A DNA stretch of 64,000 bases from Gigaspora margarita. Lineage: Eukaryota > Glomeromycota > Glomeromycetes > Diversisporales > Gigasporaceae. A program made the translations under genes and the position numbers. The notes beneath the pieces were generated by a model. That model saw nothing but the letters and a program-made list of their open reading frames with translations, searched no databases and was not told the DNA's origin. The stretch lies in NCBI GenBank assembly GCA_009809945.1, contig WTPW01000357.1, positions 265,378-329,377 of the forward strand. Reading direction: 5' to 3'. The number at the start of each line of letters is the position of its first letter. Within the stretch, counting starts at the first letter, position 1. This document shows, piece after piece, positions 1 through 13,305 of the stretch.

Positions 1-132
1 AATATAATCTATTTTTGTCATTTGTCATTTACCTATAGATGACAAAGTAACAAATGATAATGTCACAATGTTATTTATGTTATTTAAAAGTTATTTGCCA
101 GCTTTGCCCAGACCACTTTTTTTATAGAGCAG

Positions 133-310
133 TAGTAATGGTAATTTACAGTTTTTTCAAAAATCCTGTGGGGATGCAGATCATGCATGTGATTTGCAGA
201 ATTGTTTACTGGAAATATGTAAATTTTGACCAAAATTATGGTATTGGCCTGAATATCCTGCACATCATGTGATGGATCACATGTGGGATTCTACATAATG
301 CCCATTGCTA
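133..310. repeat. hAT-like MITE copy, family of 46616-46806
   Basis: The ends TAGTAATGG and CCATTGCTA are inverted and close to the ends of the clearer copy at 46616-46806. The interior aligns along its length, including the shared block around 186-300. No 8-bp target duplication is readable here, so the copy is older or its flanks have drifted. The bases just before it (113-130) resemble the right end of the dispersed family seen at 58405-58815. Confidence 0.6.
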
Positions 311-318
311 ATCTCTAG

Positions 319-1779
319 TATAATAAGATTTATAAAGTAACTCATAATAGAAACTATAATAATTCCAACATGAATAATGTAACTCAACCCTAACCATAAA
401 TTGTAATTATTAGTATAATGTGCAAGTTTTGTATAAGAATTTTTACAGTAATACATAATAGAAATCAAAATAATTTTGATGCGATACAAACTCTATCTTA
501 AAACATATTATGTGTTGAGTAAGTTTGTAACAGAATTTTTTTTAAAGAAACAAAGATAAAAATCATAATAATTCCAACACAACTAATTCTCCTTTTATTG
601 TTACTTAAATGAAATATAAGCTTTTTATATTATATATTCAATAAAACTTTGCTAAAAACACTTAAGTACAGTACCTCATCTATAGTTGGGAGTGAAATTC
701 ATTTCAATTTTTTTTAATTTTAACAATAATTTCAACAATAATTTCAACATTTTTAATAAACCTATAAATTAAGTCTAAAACAATTATTGTATTTGATTTA
801 ACTCAGTTTTAATTACTTTTTGGCATAATTTAAATTAATTTTTAATATTGAAAAACCAATTTCACCAATTTCACCATCAACTAATTTCAACAATTTCAAC
901 AAATCTTCTTATTAAGAAGAGTAATTTTACCCCCATCCATACCTCTATCAATAGATCCAATAAAAGAATTTACTAGTTTGTCTAATCAAATAACCAATCA
1001 GATTCTTTGTCAAATTTATTAAGTGATTTTTATAAGTAAGGGGATGATAAAAAGGGGTAATGTAAACCACAGAATTAAATTGGTCTGGCCTAATCAAACC
1101 TATACCAGGGGTATTAGTAATTCTACTCTGTTCAAATTTTATAGTGAAATTAAAAATGATTGACTATTTCTTTAATGAATTATAAAGAAAAGTACAAAAT
1201 TCTAAAAGATTCCTCAGAATATTGCACTTCATTTTTTAATTTCTTGAGTAAAATCTCTTCATAAAAACAATTTCTAAAAAGTTACATACAATAGCTCTAG
1301 TAAATTTTTTTATTTGTACATATTAACAAATTTTTTAATAAATTTATAAATTCTATTAGTTGAATACTAAAATTTACATATTAAACTATTCAGAAGTACC
1401 TTTGTTTTTTGATGCTTTGTGAAAATTTCCAAGCAATTCCTTGTCTTTTTAGTAAGTTGACAATATGTATTAGTAGTATTAATAATTTGTTTTTCTTTAT
1501 TTGCTATGAAAATCTGCAATATATTAAATTTTATAGTTAGTTATTTTGGGTATAGTATAGATTTACTATTACATAATATTTGAAAAATGGATGTTGAACA
1601 AAAAATTTCATTTATCTTAGGGTCAGATATAATTAGAGTTGAAAATAGCAGTATTATAAATAAGAATACATGAGAAAAATTTTTTATTAAGGCTTTAAAC
1701 ATGGTTTACTAGACTAAATTATGATATAAATTAATTTATAACTTCTTAAATTACACATGATCCTAATTTTAATTGGCTA
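319..1779. other. AT-rich stretch without recognisable gene
   Basis: I see no gene, tRNA or clear repeat here. It contains many homopolymer and ATTTCAAC-type low-complexity runs (about 690-900). Short open frames exist but have no recognisable protein pattern. Confidence 0.5.
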
Positions 1780-2040
1780 ATATATGGGGGTGAGTCAGTA
1801 GAAAAGGGACAAATTATTTTTAGTAAAAAATTTTTAATTTTTAAATTTAAATATCTTAACAATTATTTAATCAAATTTGCTAAAAAAAAATTTATTTTAA
1901 TCTTGAAATTATATAGGATTAAAATAAAAAAAATTTTATTAAATTTATTAAAATAGTTGTTAAAATATTTAAGTTTAAAGTCAAGAAAACTTTTACTTAG
2001 AAAAAATTTGTCCCTTTTCTACTGACTCACCCCCATATAT
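1780..2040. repeat. Palindromic MITE with long inverted ends
   Basis: The left end (1780-1830) and right end (1990-2040) are inverted copies: TATGGGGGTGAGTCAGTAG faces its complement at the other end, and pairing continues inward through AT-rich sequence, so the whole element can fold back on itself. The ends abut TA dinucleotides, which would fit a Tc1/mariner-type TA duplication, but the superfamily is inferred. Confidence 0.8.
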
Positions 2041-2094
2041 CAAAAATCATGTGATAGTAAAATATACTTATGCCCTGGAGTTGAACTCATATAG

Positions 2095-2592
2095 TGCTAC
2101 TCTTGTATATTTTACTCCTGCTGTAGTTCATAATTATATCATGTGACTACTATGCTGAATGTGTCAAATATACTAAATGTACCAGATGTGCTAAATATAA
2201 CTCATGTAGCAGATGTGCTGAATGTTGCAATTAAGGCATAAAAGACTGATATGATTAGAATAGCATAAATAATAGATTGATCATTTATAGCACAAGTGTT
2301 ATATATGCTTATAGTAAATATTTCTTATATATATAGATAATATTCACTCTACTTTGTAGGTATGTTTGCTATCATATCTTAATATATTAAATAAAGGACA
2401 CTACAATTGATTATAAATTATATCACACACTCTTTCAAATTGCCAAATCACAATAAATATAAACCCTCTTGCTTGTATAAATACTAACAACTGCAATAAA
2501 CTACTACACAGTTCATGTTTATGTGCTTACATAACTCACTGTTAATAGTTGCTCCAGAAGTCTCAATTTTTGAGAGTAATCGTGGGTTAACA
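2095..2592 (+). repeat. 5' LTR of the old retroelement
   Basis: Aligns to 11326-11831 over its whole length with many substitutions and small indels. It starts TGCTACTC and ends GGTTAACA. The following bases look like a primer-binding site. Confidence 0.75.
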
Positions 2593-3188
2593 ATTGGTAG
2601 TAACTGTGAATTCATTATGAGAATCAATGTTGAACTTATAAGAAGAACTCTGTGTGAGTTAAGAGTTTGCTCTGTATGAGCAGCGATATCTAATTCTGGA
2701 TGAATTAGCCATAATGAAGAAAGAACCCTAAAATTGAATATTATAATACAAACCTTATTTTGCCTTCACTAGGTATTCTCAATACCTATGTCAAAAATGT
2801 ACTTGATATCAAAAACCAGGCCATCATGTTCTTGAGTGTCTGAATATGAAGCTATTAAATAAAAAATATACTATACTAACTAGAGTGCTTATCCTAGAAC
2901 AAAGTGAAGAGCTCCAAAAAATAATAAATGAAAGTTTTTGTAGCTCTCTCTATGATAAAAAAATAACTGTGATACTAGATTTTATATTAGAAGTTTTAGA
3001 ATATATAATAAGATAGCTGCGCAGCATGTGATGCCATGCAGGACCAGTACTATTACGTGCAAAGGTAAGAGAAGCCTGTCATCAGTTTCCATTCATATTT
3101 TTTACTGGATGTAATACTTTTCTGAAAAAAATATTGTTGAAAAGCCTTTTAATCATTAAAGTAAACGGAATTTAAATAATAACATTAA

Positions 3189-3516
3189 GGCTATGCAAAG
3201 ATAATTTTTCATTTTTTGCCAATTTTTCTAAAAAAAATTTTTTTAAAAAAATTCCTATTGTTACAATTATTCCATTTTTTAATTTTCCGGAATTACCCAA
3301 TAGGTCTGATAAAAAAAAACCAATTTTCTGATTCCATGTTATGCAAACCAAAGAATTAATTTAGCGTGACCTTAGATGTGAACATGAATTAATTTAACCA
3401 CACAAAGTTAATTTATTTTTTTAAAAAAATAAAATAAAATAAAATAGAAATTTGACCCACCAACTGGAATTTTGAAACCTCAGGTTATACAAAATAAAAA
3501 TTAGCTTTGCATGGCC
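3189..3516. repeat. Tourist-like (PIF/Harbinger) MITE
   Basis: The ends GGCTATGCAAAG and CTTTGCATGGCC are inverted, and the element is flanked by TAA on both sides (3186-3188 and 3517-3519). This matches the 3-bp TWA duplications and GGCC-type ends known for PIF/Harbinger elements. It is the same family as 51320-51696, to which the interior aligns. It lies inside the LTR element 2095-11831, so it came later. Confidence 0.8.
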
Positions 3517-4015
3517 TAATTATGCATTTTCTTGAAATATAATTATTAAAGTGAGCAAATTAAACTTTATACTGATTACGGTTAATCATAAACAAATGTT
3601 AAAGTAAACAAATTAAATTTTATACATACCCTAATAATTTGATTCCTTTGAAACACAATTATTACAGTAAACCAAATTAAACTTCATACTCACTTTTGTA
3701 CTATCATTGCAGCTATAGTGCCTAATTATCAGATAGGAACCCTTGTATTGCTGAATGGTTGTGGAACCCATCTTTACCTACCAATAATTAAACAAGCAAT
3801 AATATATTACCCTAGAAAAAATGATAATTTTTTAGTAATTTGATTCCAACAATTATGTGCATTTACAACATTGATCAAAAAATACTGCTTCTAAGATTAA
3901 GGCAACAAATCAAATATGTAATTCCATAAAATCTTCCAATCTTGCATTTTGACAAACAATCCAAATTACCATAGTTTCTGATAATTGTTCACAAAGAAAT
4001 CTGTCATACCAACAA

Positions 4016-4265
4016 TCACTTTAAAGACTTTACATTTTATTGATACTCATTTTACTGGCAAGCTTATTTTACAGATGATTAATTTACAAATAATTTCATT
4101 TTGCAGACAACTAATAGCTCATATTACTTAATTCTAATAATAATAATTAGAATTACTTTGCAAAATGAGCTATCAGTAAAATATATTGTTTATGAAATGA
4201 AATAATCTATAAAATATGCTTATTAGTAAAACGAGTATCAGTGAAATGTGATGTCTTTGAAGTGA
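4016..4265. repeat. Palindromic MITE
   Basis: Sequence from 4016 (TCACTTTAAAGAC) pairs with the complement ending at 4265 (GTCTTTGAAGTGA), and pairing continues inward to a centre near 4145. The element is therefore a long imperfect hairpin of about 250 bp. The superfamily is not determined. Confidence 0.7.
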
Positions 4266-5129
4266 AACTAGTTACTAAGCAAAAGATGAACCCAAGCTCA
4301 AAAAAAACCCTAGAGCAAATTTTAATAAAAATAAAGCTGTAACAAAAATGCAAAATTCTAATTTGAGCGTTAGTGTTGCATTATTTTTGATAAATTAACA
4401 TATAGATCAACAATGATATCACATTATGACATTAGTCAAGAGAATGTCACCATAGTACTGTAGTAATAATATTCAAAATACTGTATTGTAATATTAACTG
4501 TTAAAGCTAAAGAATGTAACAATTAATGATCAAGATTTGAAGTGTTCTTACTTTAAATGACAAGTGACAATGAAATTATCATAAAAATCATAAGCAATAT
4601 CCTTCCCACATTTATGTGACAGATAAAATAAATTGTACTGGTAATGCAAAATACACCAATGCTCATCACCCAAAACATAGATTATTAAACCACACATAAA
4701 TTAATAATATATGTTTCCACTATCTTAACTATACTATTAATTATTAACGTCAGCTTTGCATTATATATAATTAATAATCAGTAACATTAGCTTTGCATCA
4801 TAAAGTGATCTACATGCTAGGTTAGATGCAAAAATTTTAACCCTTCCAAAAATGAATAAATAAAAATCATTACTCCTACCAAAAAAGGATTTTGCAAAAA
4901 TCAGCATAGAGGATATCAAAAAAGTTGAACGATACCATCTCTTCACATTTCATGTTGCATATTCTATGTGATCGTACTAGTATTACCAAAGGTAAAAAAA
5001 AAAGATTATACCAAATGGTTAGATATTAGAACCAAGTTAAGAAGATCAAATATTAGGCATTTAGACATTACTAAAGATTAGCTAACAGGGCTGTATCTAT
5101 AAAATAGACAATCCATATGATGCTAGCTA

Positions 5130-5471
5130 CAGTCAAACCTCCATAAATGCAACATGTACAGACAAGGCCACAATGTGCATTTAGAGAGGTATTGCATTTA
5201 TAAAGAGCCAATTAAATTACAGCTTTAAACATTTGATCATTAAGTTTGTATAACTTCTACTAAAAACTATATAACCTATCTTAAATACTAAAATTTGATT
5301 GGCTATATGCATTTAGAGAGGTAGCATGATATAGAAAATTATTTGGAAGAATGTACATTTACAGAATATAGAACATGCATTTAGCACTAATAATTTCTTA
5401 CAGACAAGACAAAAACGTGCATTTAGGAAGATATTGCATTTATGGAGGTTGCATTTATAGAGGTTTGACTG
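5130..5471. repeat. pogo-like MITE with CAGT ends
   Basis: The inverted ends start CAGTCAAACCTCCATAAATG, and the element is flanked by TA on both sides (5128-5129, 5472-5473). CAGT ends with a TA duplication are typical of pogo/Tigger elements. Internal GCATTTAGAGAGGTA-like words are repeated near both ends. Confidence 0.8.
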
Positions 5472-7267
5472 TAGTATAATAGAAGAGGTAACAAGTTTGA
5501 AATAATCAAATAAAGAAGAATTTGATGTCCTAGGCCAAAAACAAGAAGCTATTAAGAAAGAATTGATGAAGACCTAAATAAAAAAAAGAAAAAAGAAGGA
5601 AATAGAAATAGAGTAAATAACTAAAAATGATTGCTTCAAGAAGTACTTAACATCTTTAATGCCTATCCAAAGAAATGATCAAAAGAAAAAAGAAACTGTT
5701 GAAATAAATGCCATGCTAGGACTAAAGATTTAGTCATAAACCTGAATAAAGTCTTTCTAAAAAAGTTTAGCTAGAATAAAAAGTAGAGACTCAATGCTTG
5801 AATCCTTTTAGGAATCTGCAGAAATAAGTCAAGAGTATAAAAGAAATGAAATTGAAAAGGTAAAAGAATATTTATCTTGATAACTCCAAGATAGGACCCT
5901 GAAATATACATAGATAGGTCAGCTTAATTATAAATTACTAAAAATGGTAAGATTTGCAAAAAACTCAAAAATAACCAAAAAATTACTAAAAATAAAAAAG
6001 ATCTGCATAAAACCCCAAAATAAGCAAACTAATACCTAATCTATCTATATATATTTTAGGTCCTTCCAAGATCTTTGAAGTTAATAAAAAAAACCTGGAA
6101 AACTAAAAAATGTAAAAAGTGGAATCAAGTACAAAGACAGAATTAAAGTTTGTGCAAATAAGCCTGAGAAAAGTTGTTTTGAATGTAGAGAATACCAAGT
6201 TAAGGTTGATGAAAGTGATGATAAGAAAGTGGCTAAAATGAAAAAAATAAATAGTATAAATTATAATGGGAATGGAATAGAAAAAGCTAATAAAGTCAAA
6301 ACTTACTATAGTAGTTTACAAGGTACTACTTGTAGACAATTAGATGATGATTATTTTGATGATAACAAAATGATAGTTGAGGAAAATATAGAAATAGAGG
6401 ATAACAAAAAGGGACATATTGCGAAAAAGTTAGATCGCACCTGTGACTTATGGATAAGAAAAGTATCCAAATTTAGATCAAGTAATTGCCAAAATAGATA
6501 ATGCAAGTTGTAAGATCTTTGAAGAATTGATCAAAGAAAGAAAAAATGTGAAAGACATACATATAATGCAATGACAAATTGAAGATGACAAGACCCTAGA
6601 GTTTCTTTTAGAGATAATAAAAGAATACTTCTATCTAATGTCCAACTAAAACTATTTTCAAATAATTCAAGAAGTAGCTATATATTTTGAGGTTGACCTA
6701 CCAGGTGCTAGAACTCCTGTTGTTATCTCTAAGGACCAAAGCTATGTAATTTCTATTCTAAACATCCCAATGAAGTCCCAACCATCAATACTTACTGCAA
6801 TCGAAGTTCCTGATGCCTATTATGATTTTGATAAAACTGTAGAAAAACCCTTTTACAATACTATTTTTGGCTTTAATAAGAAGCAAGAAAATAAATTAGA
6901 GATTTTTCTTAAAGAAGTATCTACTGAATGTAATACTCTTGTACAAAATTCACCTCTAAAAAGAAGGAACCAATCCAAGAATTCAGAGATAAAATTTATA
7001 TAGAAAAAGTAAAGATAAAGAAGTAAAAGTTGAAATGAAACTTTCTATGACTTATTTGAAGCTTATAGAGATAAATTCTGCTAGTAAAACAAAGGACCCT
7101 GTAGTTTATCAGACTTGAATTGGAACTAAAATAGATGTTGTAAAGCAGACTGAAGTTAAAAATAAACATCTAACAATTTTATTAAAACTTGTTAAAATAA
7201 ATTGTACTAAACAAATCAAATTCCAAGGCATTGCTACCACTAGGGCTCTAACAGACCTGTACTGAGG

Positions 7268-8110
7268 AGCATAGCGGGCTTTCATTCCAATTGGTTAATT
7301 TTTGTAAATCATTTCATGAGTTTATAAGATCTGATTGGCTAATAGGCTTCCAATAAAATGAACCCAAAGTAAAATATTTCACGAAATATAACAGTATTAA
7401 TTAATAAAAGACACATTTTTTAAATTTTATTAATTACAATAATCTATTATTTGGAGATAGTCATTGCCACATATATAATTCAATTAAATTTAAAAAAACA
7501 TCAATATTTTAAATTTTAAATAATGATCTATTAGATGTGTGTATGTAGAGCTTTGTATTAAAACTAAATTACTAACAATAAATAATAAGAAAAAATAATA
7601 ATTAAATTAATATACATAAATAAATTAAAAAGAATAGCAAACAACTGCAACTAACAAGTACACAAAACTCAAATCTTTCCTCCAATTGTTTTGACAAGTT
7701 TTTTAGTTTTACTTTATTATATTTAAGATTACAAAAGTTAGACCCAGCTTTGACTTTATCAATATTAAAATCTACAGCTTCATCTAACAAGTATAATCTA
7801 CATATACTATAATCTTGAGAACAAACTTGAATACTAGAGATCTAACTACAAAAAAAGCTATTTCTTTTGATTTAGAGGTTCTTAAATATGTATAAGTAAT
7901 GACTAAATTTAAAAAAAATGTCATATAGCTAACCCTTATAATTATTTCTCTATTTTTATGATTATTTTGACAGTATATTAAGCAAAAGGTGTAGTTTCTG
8001 AATATGTATTTAGTTTCTCTCAACAATTTGTTTTTATGGCCAACAATTCATTCTAAGTTAGATAATATTTGTAAATGATTGACCAATTGGATTTAATAAC
8101 TGCTATGCTG
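7268..8110. repeat. hAT-like non-autonomous element, about 840 bp
   Basis: The ends AGCATAGC and GCTATGCT are inverted, and a second inverted block around CCAATTGGT lies just inside each end. The flanks TACTGAGG (7260-7267) and AACTGAGG (8111-8118) agree at 7 of 8 bases, which suggests an 8-bp target duplication. The AT-rich middle encodes nothing recognisable. A related copy may lie at about 29494-30282. Confidence 0.6.
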
Positions 8111-8127
8111 AACTGAGGCCATACTTT

Positions 8128-8290
8128 AGGAAAGTCCAAGTCTGATTTGAAATTCGAACCAGACTTGAACTCAAACTATTTTAAACCTCAGTTTGGTCTG
8201 GGTCCAAATATCAAACTTTTGGCTTAGTTCAAGTCTGGTTTGAGTCCAGTTCAAAAGTTTAAATCTGGTCTAAAAATCTGAAACCTAACC
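8128..8290. repeat. MITE-like segment with AGTCTGGTTTGAGTCC-type subterminal repeats
   Basis: It begins near TTAGGAAAG and ends near CTAACC, with several copies of words like CAAGTCTGGTTTGAGTCC in both orientations. It resembles in style the element at 10110-10289. The ends and the target duplication are not firm. Confidence 0.35.
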
Positions 8291-8299
8291 CAATATGTA

Positions 8300-9800
8300 T
8301 AAGTTTTTATACATTTATGTACTAGTTTTATCACATTGACCAAATCTGTTAGCAAGAGTATTGAGACCAAAAAATGGTGAGACAATAGCCTAAAACAATT
8401 AGCTTAGTCAAAAAGGCAGTTTTATTTATTTTAGTCATAGATATAGCTTTTTTAACATATATTGGGAACTCGATAACACTAATACTTATACTTTTTATTA
8501 TTAATTCAATCAACCATAGCTGCAACCTTCCTCTTGGTCTTCAAACCAGAATACAACAATCAACCACAACTATTGTAATAGGTGAATTGGGAGAGTGATA
8601 AAACAATAGTGCCAATTTAAACTCCAATGGATTATAGGATAAGGGAAGTAAAGTGGTAGTAAAAAGAAAGAGTTTTTATAATATTAAATGTTTAAAGAAG
8701 TGAAATAATACTGTGATATAAAAATAATAAGGGATAATGGAGTATGCTAATATCAAGTATAGGTGATAACTAGATAATTAAAATTATTGGTGATCTGGGT
8801 TATAATGTGAAATCAGGGTAATCATAACATAGAAGATTTATACAAAGTTCTATTTGGGTGAACAATTAACAAAATCTATTATACAGAATTTGAGTTATAA
8901 TAATCCAATATGAAGTACAAGCAATTCAGTCTATCATTTTGAGCCTTGCAAGGGTTATTAAGGATAAAGTCAAATTCAAAAAATAAGTATTTATTTTATT
9001 CAATAGTATTAATTTTAAAATAGATATAGAACTTATTTTGAGCTTTGGTGAATTCAAAGGATTATATACATTTTGAATTATTATAGTGTTTTTATATATT
9101 TTTTAGCATATTCACTGTATCTACAGTATATTCACAGAATTTCTAGCATTTTTGCTATCAATAGCATATTCGCAGGGTTTTTAGTGAACAGTAAATTCAC
9201 TATATCTATCACATATGCACTATTGAACCAGTTTTTTCTACTTTATTTGTATACATAATTTAAAATATTTACAATATAAAAAAAATAATAAAAATAATTC
9301 AGCACACTACCCATAGTATATTGTAGGAGTTGAAAATAACAACCAATCATAGAAGTCCTCTGTGTATCAAAAATCAACTAGACAAACAATTATAGTCAAA
9401 GTCACATAAACAAGACAATTAACAAGTGAAGACCTTTCACTATGCCAATTAGTGATAGATCTGGGTATAGTATATAATAGAGCAAATTTATTTAGGCACT
9501 TAAAGGGGTATATAGTTAAGATATATTTTTATTTAGGAATAAAAATTGTAAGCAGTACAAAACTTATTTACCAAGGGCCTTCACAGCCTTTATTTATAAT
9601 AAAAGATTCAGTATTACAATAAATTCAATAAATTTAACAAATCTGACAAATCTGAAAATCTGATAAATATAACCTATCTGATAATTGTGACATAGATAAA
9701 TTGAATAAATGCAATAAATTGCACTTGACCCTCATAATTTTGGGTTATATTTGAGCCACAGTAGATAGATCAAATTCTGGGGCTCACAGTATCACATGTT
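8300..9800. other. AT-rich interior of the old LTR element, no gene seen
   Basis: Short AT-rich open frames only. I see no recognisable domain, RNA gene or clear repeat in this stretch. Confidence 0.4.
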
Positions 9801-9807
9801 CTAAAAT

Positions 9808-10017
9808 AAATATCTGATACCTGACAGCTTATTATTGCTAACTATTTGTGCAAAATCTAATTTATATCAAAAAATATCAAAAAGCATATCAGGTAAAATA
9901 TAAATATCAGATATACAATATTTATTTTTTATCTAATATGTTTTTATTTTTTTTTATGTATGCCAATAGAGATTAGATTTTGGTACAAATAGTTAGCTAC
10001 TGGCATCAGATATTTAT
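9808..10017. repeat. Palindromic MITE, about 55-bp inverted ends
   Basis: The left arm, ATAAATATCTGATACCTGAC and onward, pairs with the right arm ending CATCAGATATTTATG. Both arms share a CTAACTATTTGT block in opposite orientation. The middle is AT-rich. Exact ends are uncertain by a few bases. Confidence 0.65.
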
Positions 10018-10109
10018 GCTCTGTGTATATCAATATGTATTTATGAAGATAATACTGTCAAGACATAATACAAAATGAAGAATAACACTTTTATTTTTTT
10101 ACTGCATGG

Positions 10110-10289
10110 CAGGTTCACAAACTTCGACTAGACCCAAACCAATTCTATGATCATGTTTGAGTCTAGTACTTTAGGCTCAAGTCTGAGTCTGAGTCTGAAA
10201 TTTTCAAAATTTATAGTTTGAGTCTGAGTTCAGATCCAGGTTCAACTAGACACAGACCTGACTGGACCCAGATTTCAGAACCCTAGCTA
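10110..10289. repeat. hAT-like MITE with GAGTCTGAGTC subterminal repeats
   Basis: The flanks CTGCATGG (10102-10109) and CTGCATTG (10290-10297) match at 7 of 8 bases, fitting an 8-bp hAT duplication. The interior is filled with GAGTCTGAGT-like and GGACCCAGA-like words. The inverted ends themselves are weak. Confidence 0.55.
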
Positions 10290-11325
10290 CTGCATTGCTA
10301 TTGGAGTCAAAAAAGATAATGAAAAAAATAAAGTATTTGCATATAATTAAGAATTAGCAGTAGAGACTAAAGATGCCAATGGATTATATCAGGCTAGATA
10401 TTATTGTTGAGAAAGATTGCCCATTAAAAAATTTGCTAAAGTAAAATGTGATAATAAAACCAGAATCGATGGGATAGATAATGGGACTTTTGAAACTATT
10501 GGACAAACCACTGATATGGATTGGTGCTAGTGGAATAAAATAGAATAAAAATGATTGAAGAAAGTTAACTAAAAATAATGATAAAAGTATAATAGAGCAA
10601 AGTAATAATAGAACTGAAAGATCTCTTGATGGAGATGCCCTAAACTCTATTTGCAAATTATGGATAAGAAAAGTTAATAACTTATAGAGATGGATAGATG
10701 GAAGGAATAAGAAGCGAAGAAATCTACCAAGATAGAACTTGCAAAAGAAACCTCAAATATTGGTTATAGTTATTAAAAAGAGATAAAAGAAGAAAGGTGA
10801 AGACAAAGGAGTTAGAACAGAGTTCTTGATAATCTGCTTGAATCTTGCAAGTGTGAATTATGATAATGGAATAAAAGGCCTGAAAGATTATCAAACTAGA
10901 ATTGGAGTAGAAAAAGATGTTAGAGAAGCAAAATTATGACATCTACATGCCATCAAAAATTGGCAAAAATAAATCCAATATACTTATATTAGAAGGTCAA
11001 AGAAAAACCCACTACTGCATAGATAGATTTGAAAAACACTTGCAAACCAGAATAAATCACTAAAAGTTGAACTAAAAGATGCAGAAGCTATGAATAAATT
11101 CAAAAGTAATGGTATATGGCAGGAAGACCAATTCAAAGGATCAAGGATATGAAGTGTGAATTTTAGTATTAAAAATGATAGAAGAAATAGGCAAAGGTAA
11201 TGTTGCTGAATCTATTAATAATGAAATAGTAAATCAGTTATTCAATCTGAGTGAAAGTATTTATATTTTGTGTAATTGCTAATTACTAATCATGTTTATG
11301 TATGAAAGCTAAATTTAAAGGGAAA

Positions 11326-11831
11326 TTGTTACCCTTGAATATTTTACCCCTGCTGTAGTTCATAATTATATTACAGGACTACTATGCCAAATGTGCTGAA
11401 TATACTAAATACACCAGATGTGCCAGATGTGCTGGATATTCCTCATATGACAGATGCACTAAATGTTGCAATTAAGGCATAAAGGACTGATGTGATTATA
11501 AAAGTATAAATGATAGATTGATCATTTATCGCACAAGTGTTATATGTGCTTATTAGTAAATATTTCTTATATATATGAGTGATATTTGCTTCACTTTGTA
11601 GGCATATTTGTCATGATATCTTAATATATTAAATAAAGGACACTACAATAGATTATAAATTATAACACACTCTTTTGAATTGCCAAATCACAATAAACAT
11701 AAACTTTATCACTTGTATAAATACTAACAACAATAAACCACTGCACAGTTTGTGTTTCTGTGCTCATGTGACTCTCTGTTGATAGTTGCTCAGTTAGCCT
11801 CAATTTCCAAGAGGTAATTCGCAGATTAACA
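11326..11831 (+). repeat. 3' LTR of the old retroelement
   Basis: Partner of 2095-2592. It starts TGTTACCC, ends GATTAACA and is preceded by an AAAGGGAAA purine tract. The flanking five bases do not match those left of the 5' LTR, so no target duplication survives. Confidence 0.75.
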
Positions 11832-11834
11832 ACA

Positions 11835-12055
11835 GGAAGATTTCAAAATTTCTGGTTGAAATGCCTGGTCAGAAGTGCTGAAAATGTTTTTTTTTGCTGA
11901 GAATTACTAAAAATTTTACTAATAAAATCATAATTGTTCTTTAACTAAAATGTGCTCAGTCAATAATTTTGCTAACTACTTGAGATAAATACTGACCTAA
12001 ATCTGACCAGGGATTTGGGACTTGCATTTTAAAAATTCTGAAATTGTCAAAAATG
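11835..12055. repeat. Possible MITE with CCTGGTCAG inverted blocks
   Basis: A block around GAAATGCCTGGTCAG near the left edge faces its complement CTGACCAGGGATTT near the right, with further weak pairing outward. No target duplication was found. Confidence 0.35.
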
Positions 12056-12362
12056 TATGTACTGTATGTTGTGAAAGTGTAAAGTATCTCCAATTTTCTT
12101 TTTATATTATTATTCTATCCTGATTATTATTGTTAGTTGCCTATTGTAATTCAAATATATATATTTATGTTGTTTACTATAGTTTTCTAATTTAGTATAG
12201 TTAATTACTTGCTTTGATTTGTATATTTGATATATTAAAGATATCAAATATATCAAAGATATCAAATATATTAAAGATAATAAAGATATCAAATTATGTG
12301 GAGGACCAAGTTAATAATAGCCAGATCCAATGAACAGGGCAGGCTATGGTATCCTGTACAGC

Positions 12363-12498
12363 CAGTATTGGGCTCTGGACCAAAAGTCCACTCTACTGGA
12401 CTTATAAACTGGACTACTGAACTTATAGGTCCAGTGGACCATTTATAAGTCCAGTTCCAAGTTCAATTTTACTGGACTTATAAGCGAGCCCAACACTG
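12363..12498. repeat. hAT-like MITE, CAGTGTTGGGC ends
   Basis: The ends CAGTATTGGGCTC and GAGCCCAACACTG are inverted and fit the CAGNG start known for hAT elements. The flanks TGTACAGC (12355-12362) and TGTGCAGC (12499-12506) match at 7 of 8 bases. The interior repeats TGGACTTATAA / TTATAAGTCCA words in both orientations. Confidence 0.85.
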
Positions 12499-13209
12499 TG
12501 TGCAGCTGTGAGAACCAAGCTTAAAATGGCAAGCATATCTACAAAGAACAATTCCATACCTCAGTTATCAAAGCATCATATTCCACTAAGATATAATCTA
12601 TAAAAAATATATCAATACTAGACAACCAACTACACAAAGCACCTACTAAAAACACTTGTTACAATAAATTTCTTTATTACTACAAACTGTCTACATTATT
12701 CTCTACACAATCTATTGGATCTTTTATAGATTATATTAAAGAAAATTATCCAGAACTTTATTTTTTACAATATATTAAAATATCTATTTACACAAACAAA
12801 ACACTTGACTATAAAGAAGCACATATATATTTTTCTTTTTTATACCTTATGAACTCTGCCTTTTGCCTAACCATTTACTATTACTATTTGAAGACCTACA
12901 CTATTACTACAAAATTTTGCTTAAATCTATAACTACACAATCTTTTCTGCCTCTTTATCTTAATATTACTACTTACAATGTGCATGAATAATAATTTAGA
13001 AAAGAAGCTTTTATAAGAAAAATACTGTTTTTCAAAAAATTCAAATATTATTAGAATAATAAACCAAAATTGCTAACTCTGCTCAAACACTTTCTTAACT
13101 CCTAGCTATTTTTAGATTATTGGGCCAACTTGCCAGAATCTAAAGAAAGTACATGCATAAAGCTTAAAAAAATCTACAACCACATATACACAATATTTTA
13201 CTTCATTCT

Positions 13210-13305
13210 GGTAGAGCTATTGCTCTTGATCTTTTTTTTAAACATGATTTCAAATTTAGAATTATTTCAGTTTATCTTTCTTCTACTAATATTATAGCTC
13301 GCATT
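13210..13305 (+). pseudogene. LINE AP-endonuclease, first part
   Basis: The frame reads GRAIALDLFFKHDFKFRI followed by ISVYLSSTNIIARI, a pattern typical of the central part of LINE apurinic endonucleases. It stops abruptly at the 8-bp string CTCGCATT, where a hAT-like element begins. The reading resumes after the second copy of that string at 24706-24713, giving continuous endonuclease-like sequence across the insertion. Confidence 0.75.

Larger units (their letters stand above)
2095..11831 (+). mobile_element. Old LTR retrotransposon, family uncertain, nested with later elements
   Basis: Two direct repeats of about 500 bp bound the region. Both begin TG and end TTAACA. A purine-rich tract (about 11316-11324) precedes the right copy, and a TTGGTAGTAAC-like primer-binding site follows the left one. 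By eye the LTRs are only about 85% alike, so the insertion is old. The interior has a CCHC-like zinc-knuckle remnant near 2789-2839 but no RT or integrase I can recognise. It carries several later insertions: 3189-3516, 4016-4265, 5130-5471, 7268-8110, 9808-10017 and 10110-10289. TG...CA ends and the PBS style are reminiscent of Ty1/copia, but this is not secure. The element is broken many times. Confidence 0.7.
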
